Assembly: GCF_001659605.2 (NCBI RefSeq)
Contig: NC_035170.2
Location: forward strand, 1,488,001-1,552,000
DNA from: Manihot esculenta
Lineage: Eukaryota > Streptophyta > Magnoliopsida > Malpighiales > Euphorbiaceae
Reading direction: 5' to 3'
DNA: 64,000 bases
The notes under the pieces are model-generated. The model was given only the letters and a program-made list of their open reading frames with translations, searched no databases and was not told the DNA's origin. The first letter of the stretch is position 1. The number at the start of each line of letters is the position of its first letter. Both the position numbers and the translations under genes were made by a program. Below, piece by piece: positions 10,659 to 24,000 of this stretch.

Positions 10659-12554
10659 AAAACAACTACTTTATGCACAGTGGATAGATAAATAGTGAAT
10701 AATTGTTTAAGGAAATAATCAATTGTTTAAGAAAATAATTCCACCAAACATAAAGTAATATTAATGAAATATTATAATAAATTAAACAAGTTGATTGTAT
10801 ATTGAAAAGGACATTTCTTCATATACAAACAATCTATTCAATATAATTTATAAATAATAATATTTAAAAAAATTACTAATTAATTAAATTTCGTAACTCT
10901 TTAATTTTAAAAATATATTAAAATATATTTAAAATATTAAAAAATTTATTAATTAATCTATTTATTAATTTTTTAAAAAAAATTAAAATGCTATGCCTAT
11001 ATGTATTAATTAGTTTAATATTTATAAAATTAAAGAAGCAATTAATAAATTTTATTCATATTATAAATTAAATAGTAAAATATTTAATATTTAAAAATAA
11101 CAAATGATCGATTAATATTTAATTTTTTAATCGATAAATTAGTTAATAAATTTTATTAAATTCAAGGATTAAATAATTATTTTTTCTGGTATTTATTAAT
11201 TTTATAAAAAAATTAATTTAACATAAATTTAATAAGTATTTATGAAATAATATTCGTTGTAAATAATATATTGATTTGGCCATGCTTAAATCATAACGAA
11301 AAAAATCTAAGTGCCTTGTATTTTTATTAAGAAATAAATTAGCTCAATTTAATTTTTTGAGGTAAATAAATTCATTAATCTGTGTTTAAGGGTCAAATTA
11401 GTCCATCTACTAACAAAAATTAAGTTTCTTTTTTTTTTTTTTTAATGTTAAGCCCAACTGCTTCCCCCTAGGCCAAACATTCTTATCCTAAACACTCGCA
11501 AGCCCAACTGCTTCTCCAAGTAGCCCAAACAATAAAATAATAGATTTTATTAGATATTTTTTACTCTTAAATTATATTACTTTATTAAAAATAAAAAATC
11601 ATTGATTTTTTTTAAAAAATTAATAATGAGATGGAACTTTTTGTCCAAACTTTAACATGTGGAATTTAAAAAGGCTTAAAAAAGAAACAACATGAGAGCT
11701 TGGTGGGCCTCCACCCTTATGTCTTTCCATGTTAAAGATGGTTTTCCTAAAAAAAACTTAGAAAAAAGTAGGTGAATTTCCATCATCTTTGATATTGCAA
11801 ATGGAATGAAAAGTGAAAAGAGAGATTTCTTATATCTTCTCTTTAGGTGTAAAGATGATCCTCCTTTTGATTCCATTACATGCAATTTGAAAGAGATAGT
11901 TCCCTTTCTTTTCTTGTCTAAACAGCAACGTGTCTGTGTGTGGATATGCACTACTTTAAGACCAATCTAGACCTTTGTCTATTAACAATACATTGACTAA
12001 CTTAACAAATAATTTAACTATGATCTTACTTGCGCACGCTTCCTTTGTCTTTTAAGGTTTATTCACTCAATAAATTTAATAAATAATTTTAATTTTTTAA
12101 AAAAATTATAATATCATATTTTTTATATATTAATATTAAATAATTTAAAAATTAGCCCGGTATATATGAAACATGATAATTAATATTATTTTGAGATTTC
12201 AAGATGATAAAAAATTTATAAAAATAAAATAAAATCATTATAGAACGAAACTAATATAATTAGGTTTCTATTTATTTTATAAAATTTATTGGATTATTTT
12301 ATCTACTTTCTTTGGATGTTGATGACCCTCTTTCAAAAATTTAAAATTTTAATATATTTTTTAAAATATATTAAAGGAAGTATTTCATTTTCATAATAGT
12401 CTTAAAGATTAATGTCAAATAAATGCTTAGATTTGAATTTTTTTAAAAATATAAAATATATAGTTATAATTATATGTGTTCGCAATGTGTCTATGATGTA
12501 GTATCGGACGGGCTGTTAATCGGTATATATCATCTTTAAGAAAAATAGGGTATG
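10659..12554. other. AT-rich spacer
   Basis: No gene is recognised. A short direct repeat of gcccaactgcttc with one change occurs near 11453 and 11502. The minus-strand frame at 11676-11951 has no family features and I treat it as chance. Confidence 0.5.
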
Positions 12555-12559
12555 ATATA

Positions 12560-13056
12560 TGATGACCGCTGGATTTCTCCACCCCGGTCTGGGGGCAGGC
12601 CCATGATACCAGCTCCTCTTTTAGGGGCCTTCAAGCCTCATCTCATGCATCAAGTCCAGCCCACTCAGCCTGAAGGCCGGACTCCCATCAATCTCCTCAA
12701 TCAGGCCGGCCTAGCCTTTTGGGCCCGATGAATAAAATCCTTTCCGGATTCAGCCCATATCATATCATCGGTCCAGCCCAGAATCAGAAAGAAGACTAAC
12801 CCATCCTTCACTTGGGACCACCCGTACGCGCGTCCGGGAGAATCAGAGGCCGTTATGCATGGGGCAGCGATCTGATTTCCTCGTACGTCCATATCAAAAT
12901 AACAGGGACAGGTGGTCCAATGACACATTCTGTTATATGTCACTGGCAGACAAAAGGAAACATATAAAAGGAGAAATATTCTCTTTCAGGTCTAAGCTTT
13001 TTTTCCAGTTTTATAAAACGTTTGTAAAAGCCTATTTTCTAGATTTCAGATCAACA
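12560..13056 (+). mobile_element. Solo LTR, Tat-type Ty3/gypsy family (copy 1)
   Basis: This 497-bp block starts TGATGACCGCTGGATT and ends CAGATCAACA. Those ends match the LTRs of the full element at 30558-46158, and internal blocks such as GAATCAGAGGCCGTTA are shared. A CATATAAAAG TATA-like box lies near 12961. It is flanked by a perfect 5-bp duplication ATATA (12555-12559 and 13057-13061), although the site is AT-rich. There is no internal region, so it is a solo LTR left by LTR-LTR recombination. It is clearly diverged from the 30558 LTRs. Confidence 0.85.
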
Positions 13057-13061
13057 ATATA

Positions 13062-14675
13062 GACCTATCAGAAAGAGTATGTATAAAAGTATATTTTTTG
13101 AATTTGGAAAAGTATGGATTTTCAAGAAAGGAAATATCATAATATGCTGATAATTTTTTATGATAATTATTTCGTGTATAAAATTAAAATTATTTTATAA
13201 ATATTTTTAAATATTATTTTTAAATAATATTTCCAAAAATAATGTATCCTATACCTGCGTTATTTATAATTATTCTTTAACATGTCGATAATATAATAAG
13301 ATTTTTTGAGATATTTATATAAAGACAATAAATCATATATATATATATATATAATTTTTTTAATTTTTTATTATAAAATAATTTAATTTTAATATAATTA
13401 TATATAAATATTATATATTAATAGTAAAAATTAAATTATTATACAATTTACTTTTAAAGAGATAAATGATAGAAAAATAAAACAGACAGATTAGCATTTT
13501 TTTGTGATTGGTGCAGAATTTTCATTCATTGGTATAGTTATCTACTCTTTTCCCAACTTTAAGCGCTTTTTTTTTTTTTTCAATTATTAGGATAAAAGAT
13601 TCTCACCAAAAAAATTCTGTTATTTTTCTAGAAAAAAATATTTAATATATTTTAATTAGAATGAATGAAAGGCCCTTTATTTTATACAAATCATTTGAAG
13701 GAACAAAAAGGACAAATACAAGTTGAAAACTAATGAAATAATACTCATTTAAAATTATTCTTTTTTTTTTACATATATTAAAAAATATATTTTTTTATTA
13801 ATTTTTAAATTATATTCATTTTAAATATATTAAATTTTATTAAATATTAAAAATATTTTATGATATTTTTTTAAAATAAAATAAAATAAGATTATAATGA
13901 TCAATTTATATAATTAAAAAGTAAACTGAATAATAATTTTAAAATATTTTTTAAAAAAATTGATAAAAATTATGATACAGAGAAGATAAGAGAGGAATAT
14001 AGTTTGGGTTTCTAATGAAAATGATTTTGGACTTTTGTCTTTGTGGATTGAATCACATGCAAAAGGTTTCAATATCACCCCAGAACTGGCCAGATGGTGG
14101 TTCTAATTTGATTTTAGGTTGAAAAGGTTGATTTGATTTAAAAATTTTTATTTTTCAAAACGAATTTGATTTGAAATGATTGCATCTAAATCTTACTTAG
14201 TTGAAATTACTAAATCAGATCAATTCCAATTTGAAACCGGTGATTTGAGGTCGGCTTAATTAAGTTCAAGTTCAAAAAATATGGAACCAGAACCAGCCCT
14301 TTATACCTCAGTTCCGAGCTGATTCATCAAATAGAACCATTGATCCAATCTGATTCTTGGTTTTATCTTGAGCCAATACCGATTCGATTCATGGTAAAAT
14401 TTGCAAGTTCTTGAATTGTATTCACTATATATATATAATTTGAAACATTAATTTCTACTTAATACTAATTAACCAAAGCAAATCAACATTACCATTGACA
14501 AATCACCTACTACTTATACAAAGCTTGAAACAATACACCATATATGAAGGAGATGCTGGTGGTGCTTCTGCCTCCCTCAGTATATATAATACATACAGAG
14601 AATGTGACATGCTGTGGAGGAATTGCAATGAGTAGCTGTAGTGTATAACTTGGATGATAGAGTTCAGACCAACAC
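13062..14675. other. Spacer with possible decayed MITE
   Basis: AT-rich sequence with a TA microsatellite at 13337-13352. The block 14080-14400 holds many gaatt/gattcg words together with gaaccagaaccagcc. That style is typical of old hAT-like MITEs, but I could not define its ends. No gene is seen. Confidence 0.4.
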
Positions 14676-17600
14676 CTAATGCTTTGCGGCAGCGGCCGGC
14701 GGCGGGCACTGGTAGCACTTGGCAAAGAGGCCAAATGTGTCAACTTGCCTGATAAAATTGGTCATACTAGCCCACCCACCTAAACCAAAGCCAACTACAA
14801 ACACCCAAATCACTACAAATGCATTCATTAGATACATAGCTGTCCAGCTAGGGAGGAAAATTGGAGGCTTCTCTGCTGCATTCTGCAAAATAAATAAAAA
14901 AAATATTAAAAATCTTGAGTTAGGAATAAGACTGGCTACCTAAGGAGGGTCCGGTAAAAGAGAGTTTGGGTTGCCAGCTATTTTCCAAGATATAGCTAGT
15001 ACAAAGAGTATAAGTATGAGTGTACCACATAACTGAATGACAATGAAATGCCACCAACCTCATCTTGTCTCCAATTTCCCAATTACAGCCACTAAAAACT
15101 ACACTTGCGGGATAATTGCTCGAATTTAAAAAATACATTACAATATTTCTAAAATTTTAAAAAATTTACTTATTAGTCCCTTTATTAATTTTAACTGTTA
15201 AGTATTATAAAAAAGTCTGAAATACAAAATTAATAGATCAACACTTGAGTTTTTTTATATTATATGGACTAATTAGTAAATCATAATGGTTAAAAATAAC
15301 ATATTAACTAATTAATAGATTGTTTTAATGTATTTTTCAAAATTAAAAAACTAACTAACAAATTTAACTATACTACAAGGACTAAATAGTAAATTTTCCT
15401 AAAAACTTTTAAATCACTTCACAAGGTCAAGCTTAGGTATCTACTCAATAATTAAGCAAGTGGCTATCAAAACCATAATGATTGCTCTATTTGCAAGAAT
15501 CTTGAGTTATACAAAGAATTCTTGCATAATTACCCTTCATCTACACATACATAGATTCCAATTGGACAAAAAAAAAAAAAAAAGGCTTCTTATATGTAGA
15601 CAAAGCAGTTTAAAAAAGTTGTATACTTTTCTCAACAGCAGCTCAAACAGAAATAATTGCAGAGCAGAACGATGAATAATAACTCGAAGTAGAAATTTCA
15701 CACAAAAGAAGATATGACTATCAGCATCCATATCAATCACAATGGCTATAAGAAAGTGAAACATAAGAGTAATTGACTGGCAACTTTGAGATAGTATTAG
15801 ACAATGCCAGCAAGATGTATGGTACAAGTATTAGGTACAGATGATGAAGAAGAAGAAGAAGATAAGAAGTAGAATGGACCATTTACCTGTCGGGCAGAGG
15901 CGGATCGATACGTGAGCATATGAGCTAAAGCAGGGATGATGTAGACAGTGAAGCTGACTAAAAGAGCCCCCACAGCTGAGTTAATGGGGCCAAAGAAAGG
16001 GAATATGATAGCCAAGAACCATATAGGTATGACTACAGGCAACCTTGTTAATGCCCTTAAGAATATGCTCTTAGTATCATGCATCCCCACCACTTTCTCC
16101 CACACAAAATACAGTGGTGTGCATGCAAATCCAAATGTTATGAACTGCAAAATCAAGTCATAGGTTATATGTGCTAGTGTACGAACTCTGGCTAGCTATT
16201 AACGAGAGCAAATATGCAAAACCTGATGGATGAGCATGAGGATGACTGCAGCATCTCGCCACCCAGATTTAGGGAGGAGGGAGAAGGCATTTGAGTGGGT
16301 GAGGAGTTGATCTCCAAATGCCCAGTAGACAGCAGTAGCAGATGGAATTGTCAAGGTGAACACATACAAGGTGGCTAGAAGATATATGTACTTGAATTTC
16401 TGAGGCTTCCACATTGCATGCATGATTTCCCTATAGAAATTTACACCATTCTCAGAGATAATTGATATTTTATTCATCAGTAAGAATTGATAGAGATGAA
16501 CCCAACTAACTTGAAATGATAAATGATATGATTTTTTACACCATTCAAAAGCATAGACAAAGTTAGTCAAATTGAAAATTTTAATAATGGTATCAAATCT
16601 GATTCCATATATAATGAAGTGACAACCCAACTACACAGAAGTGAAAAAGTACAATTTCCACCATAAAAACAAGAAGATCATGAGAAGAAAAAAAAATCTA
16701 CTTTCAGAAGTGTCATTGTCATCTGTCATCTGTCATCTTTTGAAAGTTAACCGAGTCTTTGCTTAAAAGCAGCTTAGATAGAGGAAGCTATTTTTCAAAC
16801 TTATGATGATTATTATTTTTTAGGTGTACCAACTCAGCCAAACTAAACTTGAATAAGTTTGAGAATCTGAGACTCATTTCCCATGTGAACAGTTGGTAAC
16901 ATGATTAAAGTCCCTTCTTTTTTCCCCTAATTTTACATAATGGAGAGTAAGCAGAGGACTCGAACTTAGGACCTTGTCTGAATTGAGAGGTAGGAGAACT
17001 ATTGTCTGACATACTTAGCAGACAACTAAAAGGGTTTGGTAATTTCGGTGGACCTAAGTTTTGTGGAAGATCAGAGCAATCATGTGAAATTTGAAAATAA
17101 AAAGATGGAATGGTAACACAATCATCACTAGTCAAACCCAGCCACACAATGAGGTGTAACTTTTACCTAACCTAGCCTAACAAAATCTTGTTTGCTGTGC
17201 TTCAAGTGAGGTGGATGGGCATAGTTGCTCTCTCTTAATAAGTAGTCTCGAATTTGAAAAATTTTAATGCGGTTCGATCCTTTAGTGGGCCGGACCGGCA
17301 TGAATCCGGATTTGCCCGAATGGTTTAGACTAAAAAAAAATCTTGTTTGCTGTAAAGTAATGTTGAATAATTTATATGGTAAAATCCAAGGGGATTGCTT
17401 CTTTTGGCATATAGTTATAGATGGAAACTCAAAGAATCAAATTTAGTTTCCTTGTTTGGATTGGATTTATCTAACTGTCCTCACTCTTAGGAAAAATTAT
17501 TAATTACAAAAAATGGCAATTAATTTAAAACCTTTTTGTTAAAATTTATAAGGAAATGTAAGAAAAATGAAAAAAAAAAAAAAAAGAACTTACACAGTAA

Positions 17601-18731
17601 CAGCATGACCACCAAAAGTGTAGAGAATATTGGTGGCACCTGTGAAATAAAGGACCAATTTTGCTGGGCCAGAGTGGATTACACCATCAACCTGTAAAAA
17701 TAATGATAGTATTTTCAAATTTCTTTAAAAAAAAAAAAAAAACCTTAAATCATTGATCTAAAAATTGGTAATCACCTGGCCATGAACAATGGCTGCAATG
17801 GTCAAATACCAGGCAGTGTAGGTGGTCATACCAAGCCCAAGAAAAGACCAAATTCTGTAATTGTGAAATGAAGGTATGAACACAGTGGTGGCACAGCAAG
17901 CTCCGAAGATATAGGTCCATGTCCTCTTGTCTAATTTGTCATTGATATAGTATATATTGCTGGAATAAACCCAAAGAAACGGTTCAAATCAGAGAATTAA
18001 ACCAAACCCATTTCTATTAATCCTTCTGGAAATCAGAAAAAATAAAAAAATAAAAAAAAAACTAACCTTGCACAGGCTATGAGTTGTATAACAGAGCCAA
18101 AGAGGAGAAAAGTGCAGTTGAAGGCCAACCCAACAGCTTTCCAGGCTGGACCAAGCAAACCATCTAGCACCTCAAACCACTGCAGATTGGGAGATGAAAA
18201 TATAATATTTTGTTTGATTTTATATATATCTTAAAAAAAAAATTTGTGGGTTGTTCTTGGAAAGTACCTGTATGACATGGTTCTTGAAGCTGACATTCTC
18301 TTTCTCCTTTCTGCTTCTGTACTCTACATATAGAACACTGATGAGATATGCAGTCCAGCTCCCAAGAAATCCATAAAATACCTGGAAAATTATTCCAGAA
18401 AGCATCCCCATTTGAGAGAAAGAGTAGGGCAGTGTTAATAGAACCTGAGCAACCTGTAAGAACCCAAAAAAAAAAAAATTCCTTGATTAAAAATTAACTT
18501 ACACATGACTAGAAGGGCATAGTTTGAACAGTTTTTGGTGGATTTTTCTATTAGTACCTGATTTGAAGCACAGCTAAACCAGGCGTCATAGACAGACCCA
18601 CCATGCCAAAGAATACTTTTCAGGCTAAAAATGGAGTCATCTCCTTTATTCTGATCTTCTTCTTTCTCTTCATGTTCAGTCTCATTGAACCTAGAGACCA
18701 TCTCTTCTTCTGCTTGCTTCTGGGATAACAT
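14676..18731 (-). CDS. LAX: AUX1/LAX auxin influx carrier
   Basis: This is an amino-acid/auxin permease that imports IAA with protons across the plasma membrane. I read eight exons: 18731-18558, 18453-18268, 18179-18067, 17959-17776, 17691-17594, 16430-16223, 16144-15887 and 14882-14676 (TAG). All have GT-AG borders, and the joined frame is 1428 nt, 475 residues (AUX1 is 485). Family landmarks in order: acidic N-tail, LWHGGSVYDAWFSCASNQ, VAQVLLTLPYSFSQ, WTAYLISVLYVEYR, WFEVLDGLLG, FNCTFLLFGSVIQLIACAS, KRTWTYIFGACCATT, YFTGATNILYTFGGHAV, EIMHAMWKPQKFK, FITFGFACTPLYFVWEK, FGPINSAVGALLVSF and DTFGLFAKCYQCPPP. The sequence is closest to the AUX1/LAX1 clade by its RSASARQNAAEKPP and QVDTFGLFAKCYQC blocks. 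Nothing is broken. A 5'-UTR intron is likely, with an acceptor near 18762 on the minus strand. Confidence 0.95.
16890..17340. repeat. Possible SINE-like insert in LAX intron 5
   Basis: Inside the 1.16-kb LAX intron (16431-17593), the sequence near 17271-17280 contains ggttcgatcc, a match to a tRNA-type B box, followed by a GC-richer segment and then an A-run at 17332. I could not find a clear A box or target-site duplication, so this is a weak call. Confidence 0.22.
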
Positions 18732-19300
18732 TTTTTTTTCCCTGCTTCGCTGCTTTGCAGATCTGAAACATGTATGAAACAATGTCCGAGAAAAAAGAGG
18801 AAAGAACAGAATCAAGAACCTGGTACTTGGATATGGAAAATCTCTTGGATTTATAATGGAAAGAGAACCAGAAAAATTCTACTAGACCTTCTATTGACAA
18901 ATGTATCAGAATCCTGCAAAGTCTGCTGCTTCTTTAACACCCCTAGAAAGGGAGCTTGTCTAGTTTTGGGAGTGTGGTTTCTCTCGTTTTTTATACCTTG
19001 TAAAACTGTAAGAACAAGAAGCCAGTGAATTCAGACAAGTCCAAAACGGCTGTGACCTAAATGATTCTTTAAGTTTCACCTAAAAGAACTGACACTGTCA
19101 AAATCTGATAGCTATGTCACAGCTTGAGCAGAGAGAGAAAAGAAAAAGAAAAAGAAGAAAAGTGCAAGAAAATCTCTCTCTCTAAAAAAGAAACTTTGAG
19201 CAAAGAACAATTCTGACAGAAAGGAACACCTGAGAAAGAAAGAAAACTAGCCAGGAGCTGCTTTTGCAGATAAAACTACCTTGTAATTTCTTAAGAAAAC
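18732..19300 (-). promoter_or_regulatory. LAX 5' leader and proximal promoter
   Basis: Upstream of the LAX start codon the minus strand shows a TTTCAG acceptor about 30 nt before the ATG, which suggests a leader intron. The 19130-19200 stretch is a GA/CT-rich tract, common in plant leaders. The T-rich 19300-19680 block lies further upstream. No firm TATA box was identified. Confidence 0.4.
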
Positions 19301-20511
19301 AGAGAAAAACGATTTTTTTTTTTTTTGTTCTTATTCTTTCTCTTCTGATGGTGTTTCCGTTGCAGAGTCCCCTTCAGGCTCTGGCTTCTAGCTTCTATAC
19401 TCTGTTCTTCGTTTTGTCTAGTTCTGTTGATTTCTGTCTCAGCTCAGTAGCTTTACTCTATGATATTGATACCCTTTTTAAATGAGTTTGGTACAGATCC
19501 AAATCCAGAGAAATTAATATTTCGGCAATTTTATTTCTTTTTTTATTCTTTTTATTTTTTTTATTTTTTTTCCAGTCTTTGTACGTCATGCCCTTTCTTT
19601 TTTCCAAATAAAGATGGAAAATTGTCTACTCTGGTGAGCACTAAGACAGTAAAAAAAAATAAAATAAAGTTATTCCTTATATACTGATTGGATTTAATTT
19701 ATTTTTTTAAATGAATTAAATTTAAATTTAATTTTTAAATTAAATTAATTAAAATTTTTAAAAATAAATAGTATTAAATGAATGAAATTAAATTGTTAAA
19801 ATTTTTTAAATTATTTTTTTGTCCTTAAAATTTTTGATCGATTGTGAAAAGGGTTAATGTATAATTAGATTATAGATATTTTTTTTTTTTAAATTAATTT
19901 TTAAAATGAGTTAATATTGATCTAAATTTAATAAATATCATTCTAATACAATACACTTAAATAATTTCAACAATGTAATCCAAATTATAATCTAAACCTT
20001 GAAAAATATTTATCACATTCTTAATTTCAATGCTTTTAAATATATGATTAGGTATATTAAAAGTCAACTTTTATACATCATATTATAGTTTAACGCTCCC
20101 CTTCTCATATTTAGTTATACATAAATTATTTAAAAGATTTATAAATAATGAAAATTTAGAGGAGGTAATTATTTAGATTTTTGAAATAAAAAAAAATAGT
20201 AAAAAAGTAATGAAAAGGACTAAAATGAAATTGGTGAAGTAGTAGTCAAAGGAGTGAAAAGTATCCAATCTTTAAAATAAGGGATTTAATCTGTGATTGA
20301 TTGATAGGAGTAATTAAACACAATTAGCTTATAATTAGTGATGAATGGAGGGTCCCATCTTCATCTTCTTACATTCACTTTTTCCATGAATACATATGCT
20401 CTCTGTCTCACCTTTTCCCTCTTTCTCTCTTCACCAATAATTCATCCTTTCTCATTTTATCCAACTCCCTGTTTTTCAATGAGAAAATTATTATTAAAAT
20501 ATTTCTTTATT
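19300..20511. other. Spacer upstream of LAX
   Basis: T-rich then AT-rich sequence. Frames here are low complexity (Phe/Leu/Ser runs) and not credible as genes. A CT-rich stretch lies at 20399-20440. Confidence 0.5.
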
Positions 20512-20520
20512 TTATAAAAT

Positions 20521-21034
20521 GGAAAAATTACTTTGTAATTCTTGAGATTTAACGTAATTAACACTTCTGTCCCTCTATTTTGGCGACCTAACACTTAAGT
20601 CCCTCACTTTCTTTTCTGTTCAAATTCGTAGTCCTTCCGTCTAAAATAGCCGTTTGGGACACGTGAATTGACAAAATTAACCCTTTTCTTCTTCTTCTTC
20701 TTCTTTCTCCCCTTTCTGCAACTTCTTCTTCTTCTTCTTTCTTCTTTTTCTTCCTACCCTTTCTGCAACTTCTTCTTCTTCTTTCTTCTTCCTTCTTCTT
20801 CTTTCTTTTTCTTTCTTCTTCTTCTTCTTCTGGAATTTCACATTGAGAGAAGGGTATTTTTGGAAAAAATTATCACATCTCACCTTTGACTCATTGACCA
20901 AACGGTTTAAATGGACGGAAGGACTACGAATTTGGACGGAAGAGAAAGTGAGGGATTTAAGTGTTGGGTCGCCAAAATAAAGGGACAAAAGTGTTAATTA
21001 TGTTAAACCTCAGGGACTACAAAATAATTTTTCC
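20521..21034. mobile_element. Mutator-type MITE with long terminal inverted repeats
   Basis: A 514-bp element. The left end (20521 to about 20655, starting GGAAAAATTACTTTGTAAT) and the reverse complement of the right end (about 20900-21034) match over roughly 135 bp with scattered mismatches. Shared blocks include AATTAACACTT, ATTTTGGCGACC and AATTCGTAGTCCTTCCGTC. It is flanked by a perfect 9-bp duplication TTATAAAAT (20512-20520 and 21035-21043), the length made by Mutator transposases. The core (20690-20833) is mainly CTT/TTC microsatellite. No transposase is encoded. Confidence 0.9.
20690..20833. repeat. CTT/TTC microsatellite inside the MITE
   Basis: A near-pure pyrimidine tract of CTT triplets, interrupted twice by a ccctttctgcaacttc block. 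It produces long artificial frames (Phe/Leu/Ser-rich on plus, Lys/Glu-rich on minus) that should not be taken as proteins. Confidence 0.9.
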
Positions 21035-21043
21035 TTATAAAAT

Positions 21044-24000
21044 TATTAAAATATTTGTAGAAATGAATATTTAATAATTAAATATATTTTTATTACAATT
21101 AAATTATTTATATAAATGAAAATAGTATAACAATTAAAAATTAAATGTTATTTGTAATAAAGATAATGTGGACAAATCACACAATAAATTAAAAATATTC
21201 AAAGGAGTTGTTATGTGAAATCTATTATATATTAATATAAAGTTTAAATATTAATTTCAATTTTGTAAAGGTAAGTAGTGTTGTTATACTAATAGATTAA
21301 TTAAGTTTTTAATTGAAATGGTGGGAAAACTAATCATTAAAGAGACATGAGTCAGTGAGTTTCATGGGACCCAATCCCAAATGATTAAAAAAAATTTTTT
21401 TTAAAAATGGGGATATTTAATTAGTATATATATGCTTGATAATTAATCATATGAAAAAATTATTATTTAATTTTTATAATATAAAAAATTTTTTAATTAA
21501 TTTTTTAATAAAATATATTAAAATATTTTTAATCTCGTAAAAAATTTATTAATTAATTATTTTATTAATTTTAATTATTAGATATTATAAAAAAATTTAA
21601 AATATTTTTAATTTAGAAATATGTTTTTTAAATAAAAATTGAGAGTGTAAAATATGAGATCTTTTAAATTTATTCAGATATATTTACTATCGGACTAAAT
21701 CTATAAGGGTAATATAGAGGTTAATTAGTAAATTTTTAAAAAATTTAAGAAATTAATTAATAATTTTTTTAAAAATTATAAAAATTAAATATTAAAATAT
21801 TTAATAATAAAATTTAAAAAAAATTAATTAATAAACTTTTTAATACGTAAAGAATATTTTAATATATTTTTTAAAATTAAAAAATTAATTAAAATTTTTT
21901 TTCATATCATAAAAATTAAATAATAATTCTCTTCTATTATAATTATGATTTTGGTAGCATGTCTTCAAGCTGCTTGTATTTTGTATATTTTTTATGTAAC
22001 CTCTTCTACCTAATTTGTGTCCTAAATTTGAAGCCTTTTATTTCAATTTGAAAGTTCTAAATTTAAATTCTAACCATATAATAATAATCATAATTAAAAA
22101 AAATTAAAAATTATTCTATTTGTTCAACTGTCATACAATAAATAGTATTTTATTTTATTTTTCACAATCAATAAAAATTGTTGCTAAATTTTGAATTTTA
22201 GGTTGAAATTATAGAGAGGATTATTGATTTTGGATTAGTTTGAACCTAATTTGATAAGTTTTTTCTGGATTATAATAAAATTTAAATTGAAAAAAAAAAA
22301 AAACTTAGAATCCATATGTTGAAGAATATTGATTGAAGTAGAAATGGGTTATAACAAAGATTGAATAAATTTTATTGTTTTTCCCCTAATCTTCAAAAGC
22401 TTCTCTGTGGATATATGAGAATAAGTATTAATAAGCTTTATATAGGTTATCCTTAGTATTTTGTGTCACTATCTAGTCTTAAGCATCTGTATTATTTAGG
22501 GTTTGAACAAGCAAAGCATCATAGAAGTAGAAGATGCTTTTTGGCATCCAACTCAGACTCTACAAATTGCTTTCAAGGGTTTTCAATACTTAGTGGGATA
22601 AAAATCATACCATTAGAAATTCCCTAAACTTTATTCTCACCATATTTTGCTCTTCCTAAATCCAAAATCCCTCACCATTAATTCCATTACATATGTCAAT
22701 TCCTTCCCTAATTTAAGTCTCCTCACCAAATATAAGTGTGAATTTAATTATTTTTTATGTATCTGATAAAGTACTGATTAGACTACGTCAGAAATTTTAA
22801 TTAATATCGTTTGGTTAAGATGATACAAAAAAAATAATGGGTTAGAAATCGAAAAATTTTATTAAAATTTTTTAAAAATTAAAAAGTGAATTCCAAATAA
22901 TTAAGAAAAGTCTATTTCTAATTCAAAAAAATTCTAATATGCAAAATTATAAAAATATTTTAAAAAATTAATTAAAATGTAAAATTAATCTCTAAACAGT
23001 AGAATTTTCGCTTCAAATTTTGTGATAAATGTGCAACTCAAAATTTATTTTTTGAAAAATTATCATAGGTCTCCATTGAACAATAAACAACAAAAATTAA
23101 ATTTAATTCAAGTCTGCCGTAAAATTTAAAATCAATTCCACCGTGTCACTAAGTATAAGATCACAATTAAGAAAAATCACCTTTTTTCTTCTTATTGCTT
23201 AGTTTTTCACGTGCTTGTTGGACATATTTAATTTAACTTTTTTTTTTTTAACTTTTGTTTAAATTAACCCAGATTTTTTTTATATTTAAACTCAATTTAA
23301 CAGAAAAAATTAAGTTTCTTAATTTTTGGGTTAAATTAAGAAATTATGAATTTAACCAAAAATCAAGAAATTCATATTCTTGAATATTGGGGTTAAATTA
23401 AGAAATTTATTCTATAAATTTTAATTTTGGGCTAAATTAAACTAAAATTAAATCAAGTTTCACTTCTAGGGATTACATCTAGCTCATTTTCAAATTTTCC
23501 GTCAAATTAGACTACAAGTTTCAACTCAATTTAATTAACACTTTTAAAAAAAATAAAAATTCAGCTTCTTAACTTTTAGGCCAAATAAAGAAATAAAAAA
23601 TCACCCCAAAAATCAATAAATTGATTTTTTTTTAATTTTTTGGTTAAATTAAGTTTAAATTGAAACTTCTTGATTAATTTGAACAAAAAGTTAAAAGTGA
23701 ATTAAATTGAACATATTTAATAAGTATAAAGATAAAATTAAATTTCTATTAGCATGATTAATTAATACAATAAAATATATCACGCTAGTCTGATAAATTC
23801 AAATTTAAATTTTTAATATTCGAATCATATATTAAAAAAAAATCACCCCACTACAAGATACATCAATTTCATAGTCCTAGGATTGGGCTTTATCTTTTTT
23901 CTAAGTTAAAGATTTTTTACCCAACGACAATTGTTTTATTTGGTATGATCATTAGATAATGCAAAGTACAATTCAATGCAAAAGTGGTAAGGCGACAAAT

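Noticed and set aside
11676..11951. 91-codon minus-strand frame
   Set aside because: No domain, start context or relative; composition typical of chance frames in this spacer.
14081..14400. Possible MITE with gaaccagaaccagcc
   Set aside because: Composition is suggestive, but no terminal inverted repeat or target duplication could be found.
15948..16163. Plus-strand frame over LAX exon 7
   Set aside because: Shadow of a well-supported exon on the other strand.
20668..20988. Phe/Leu/Ser-rich and Lys/Glu-rich frames
   Set aside because: They are products of the CTT microsatellite inside the MITE.
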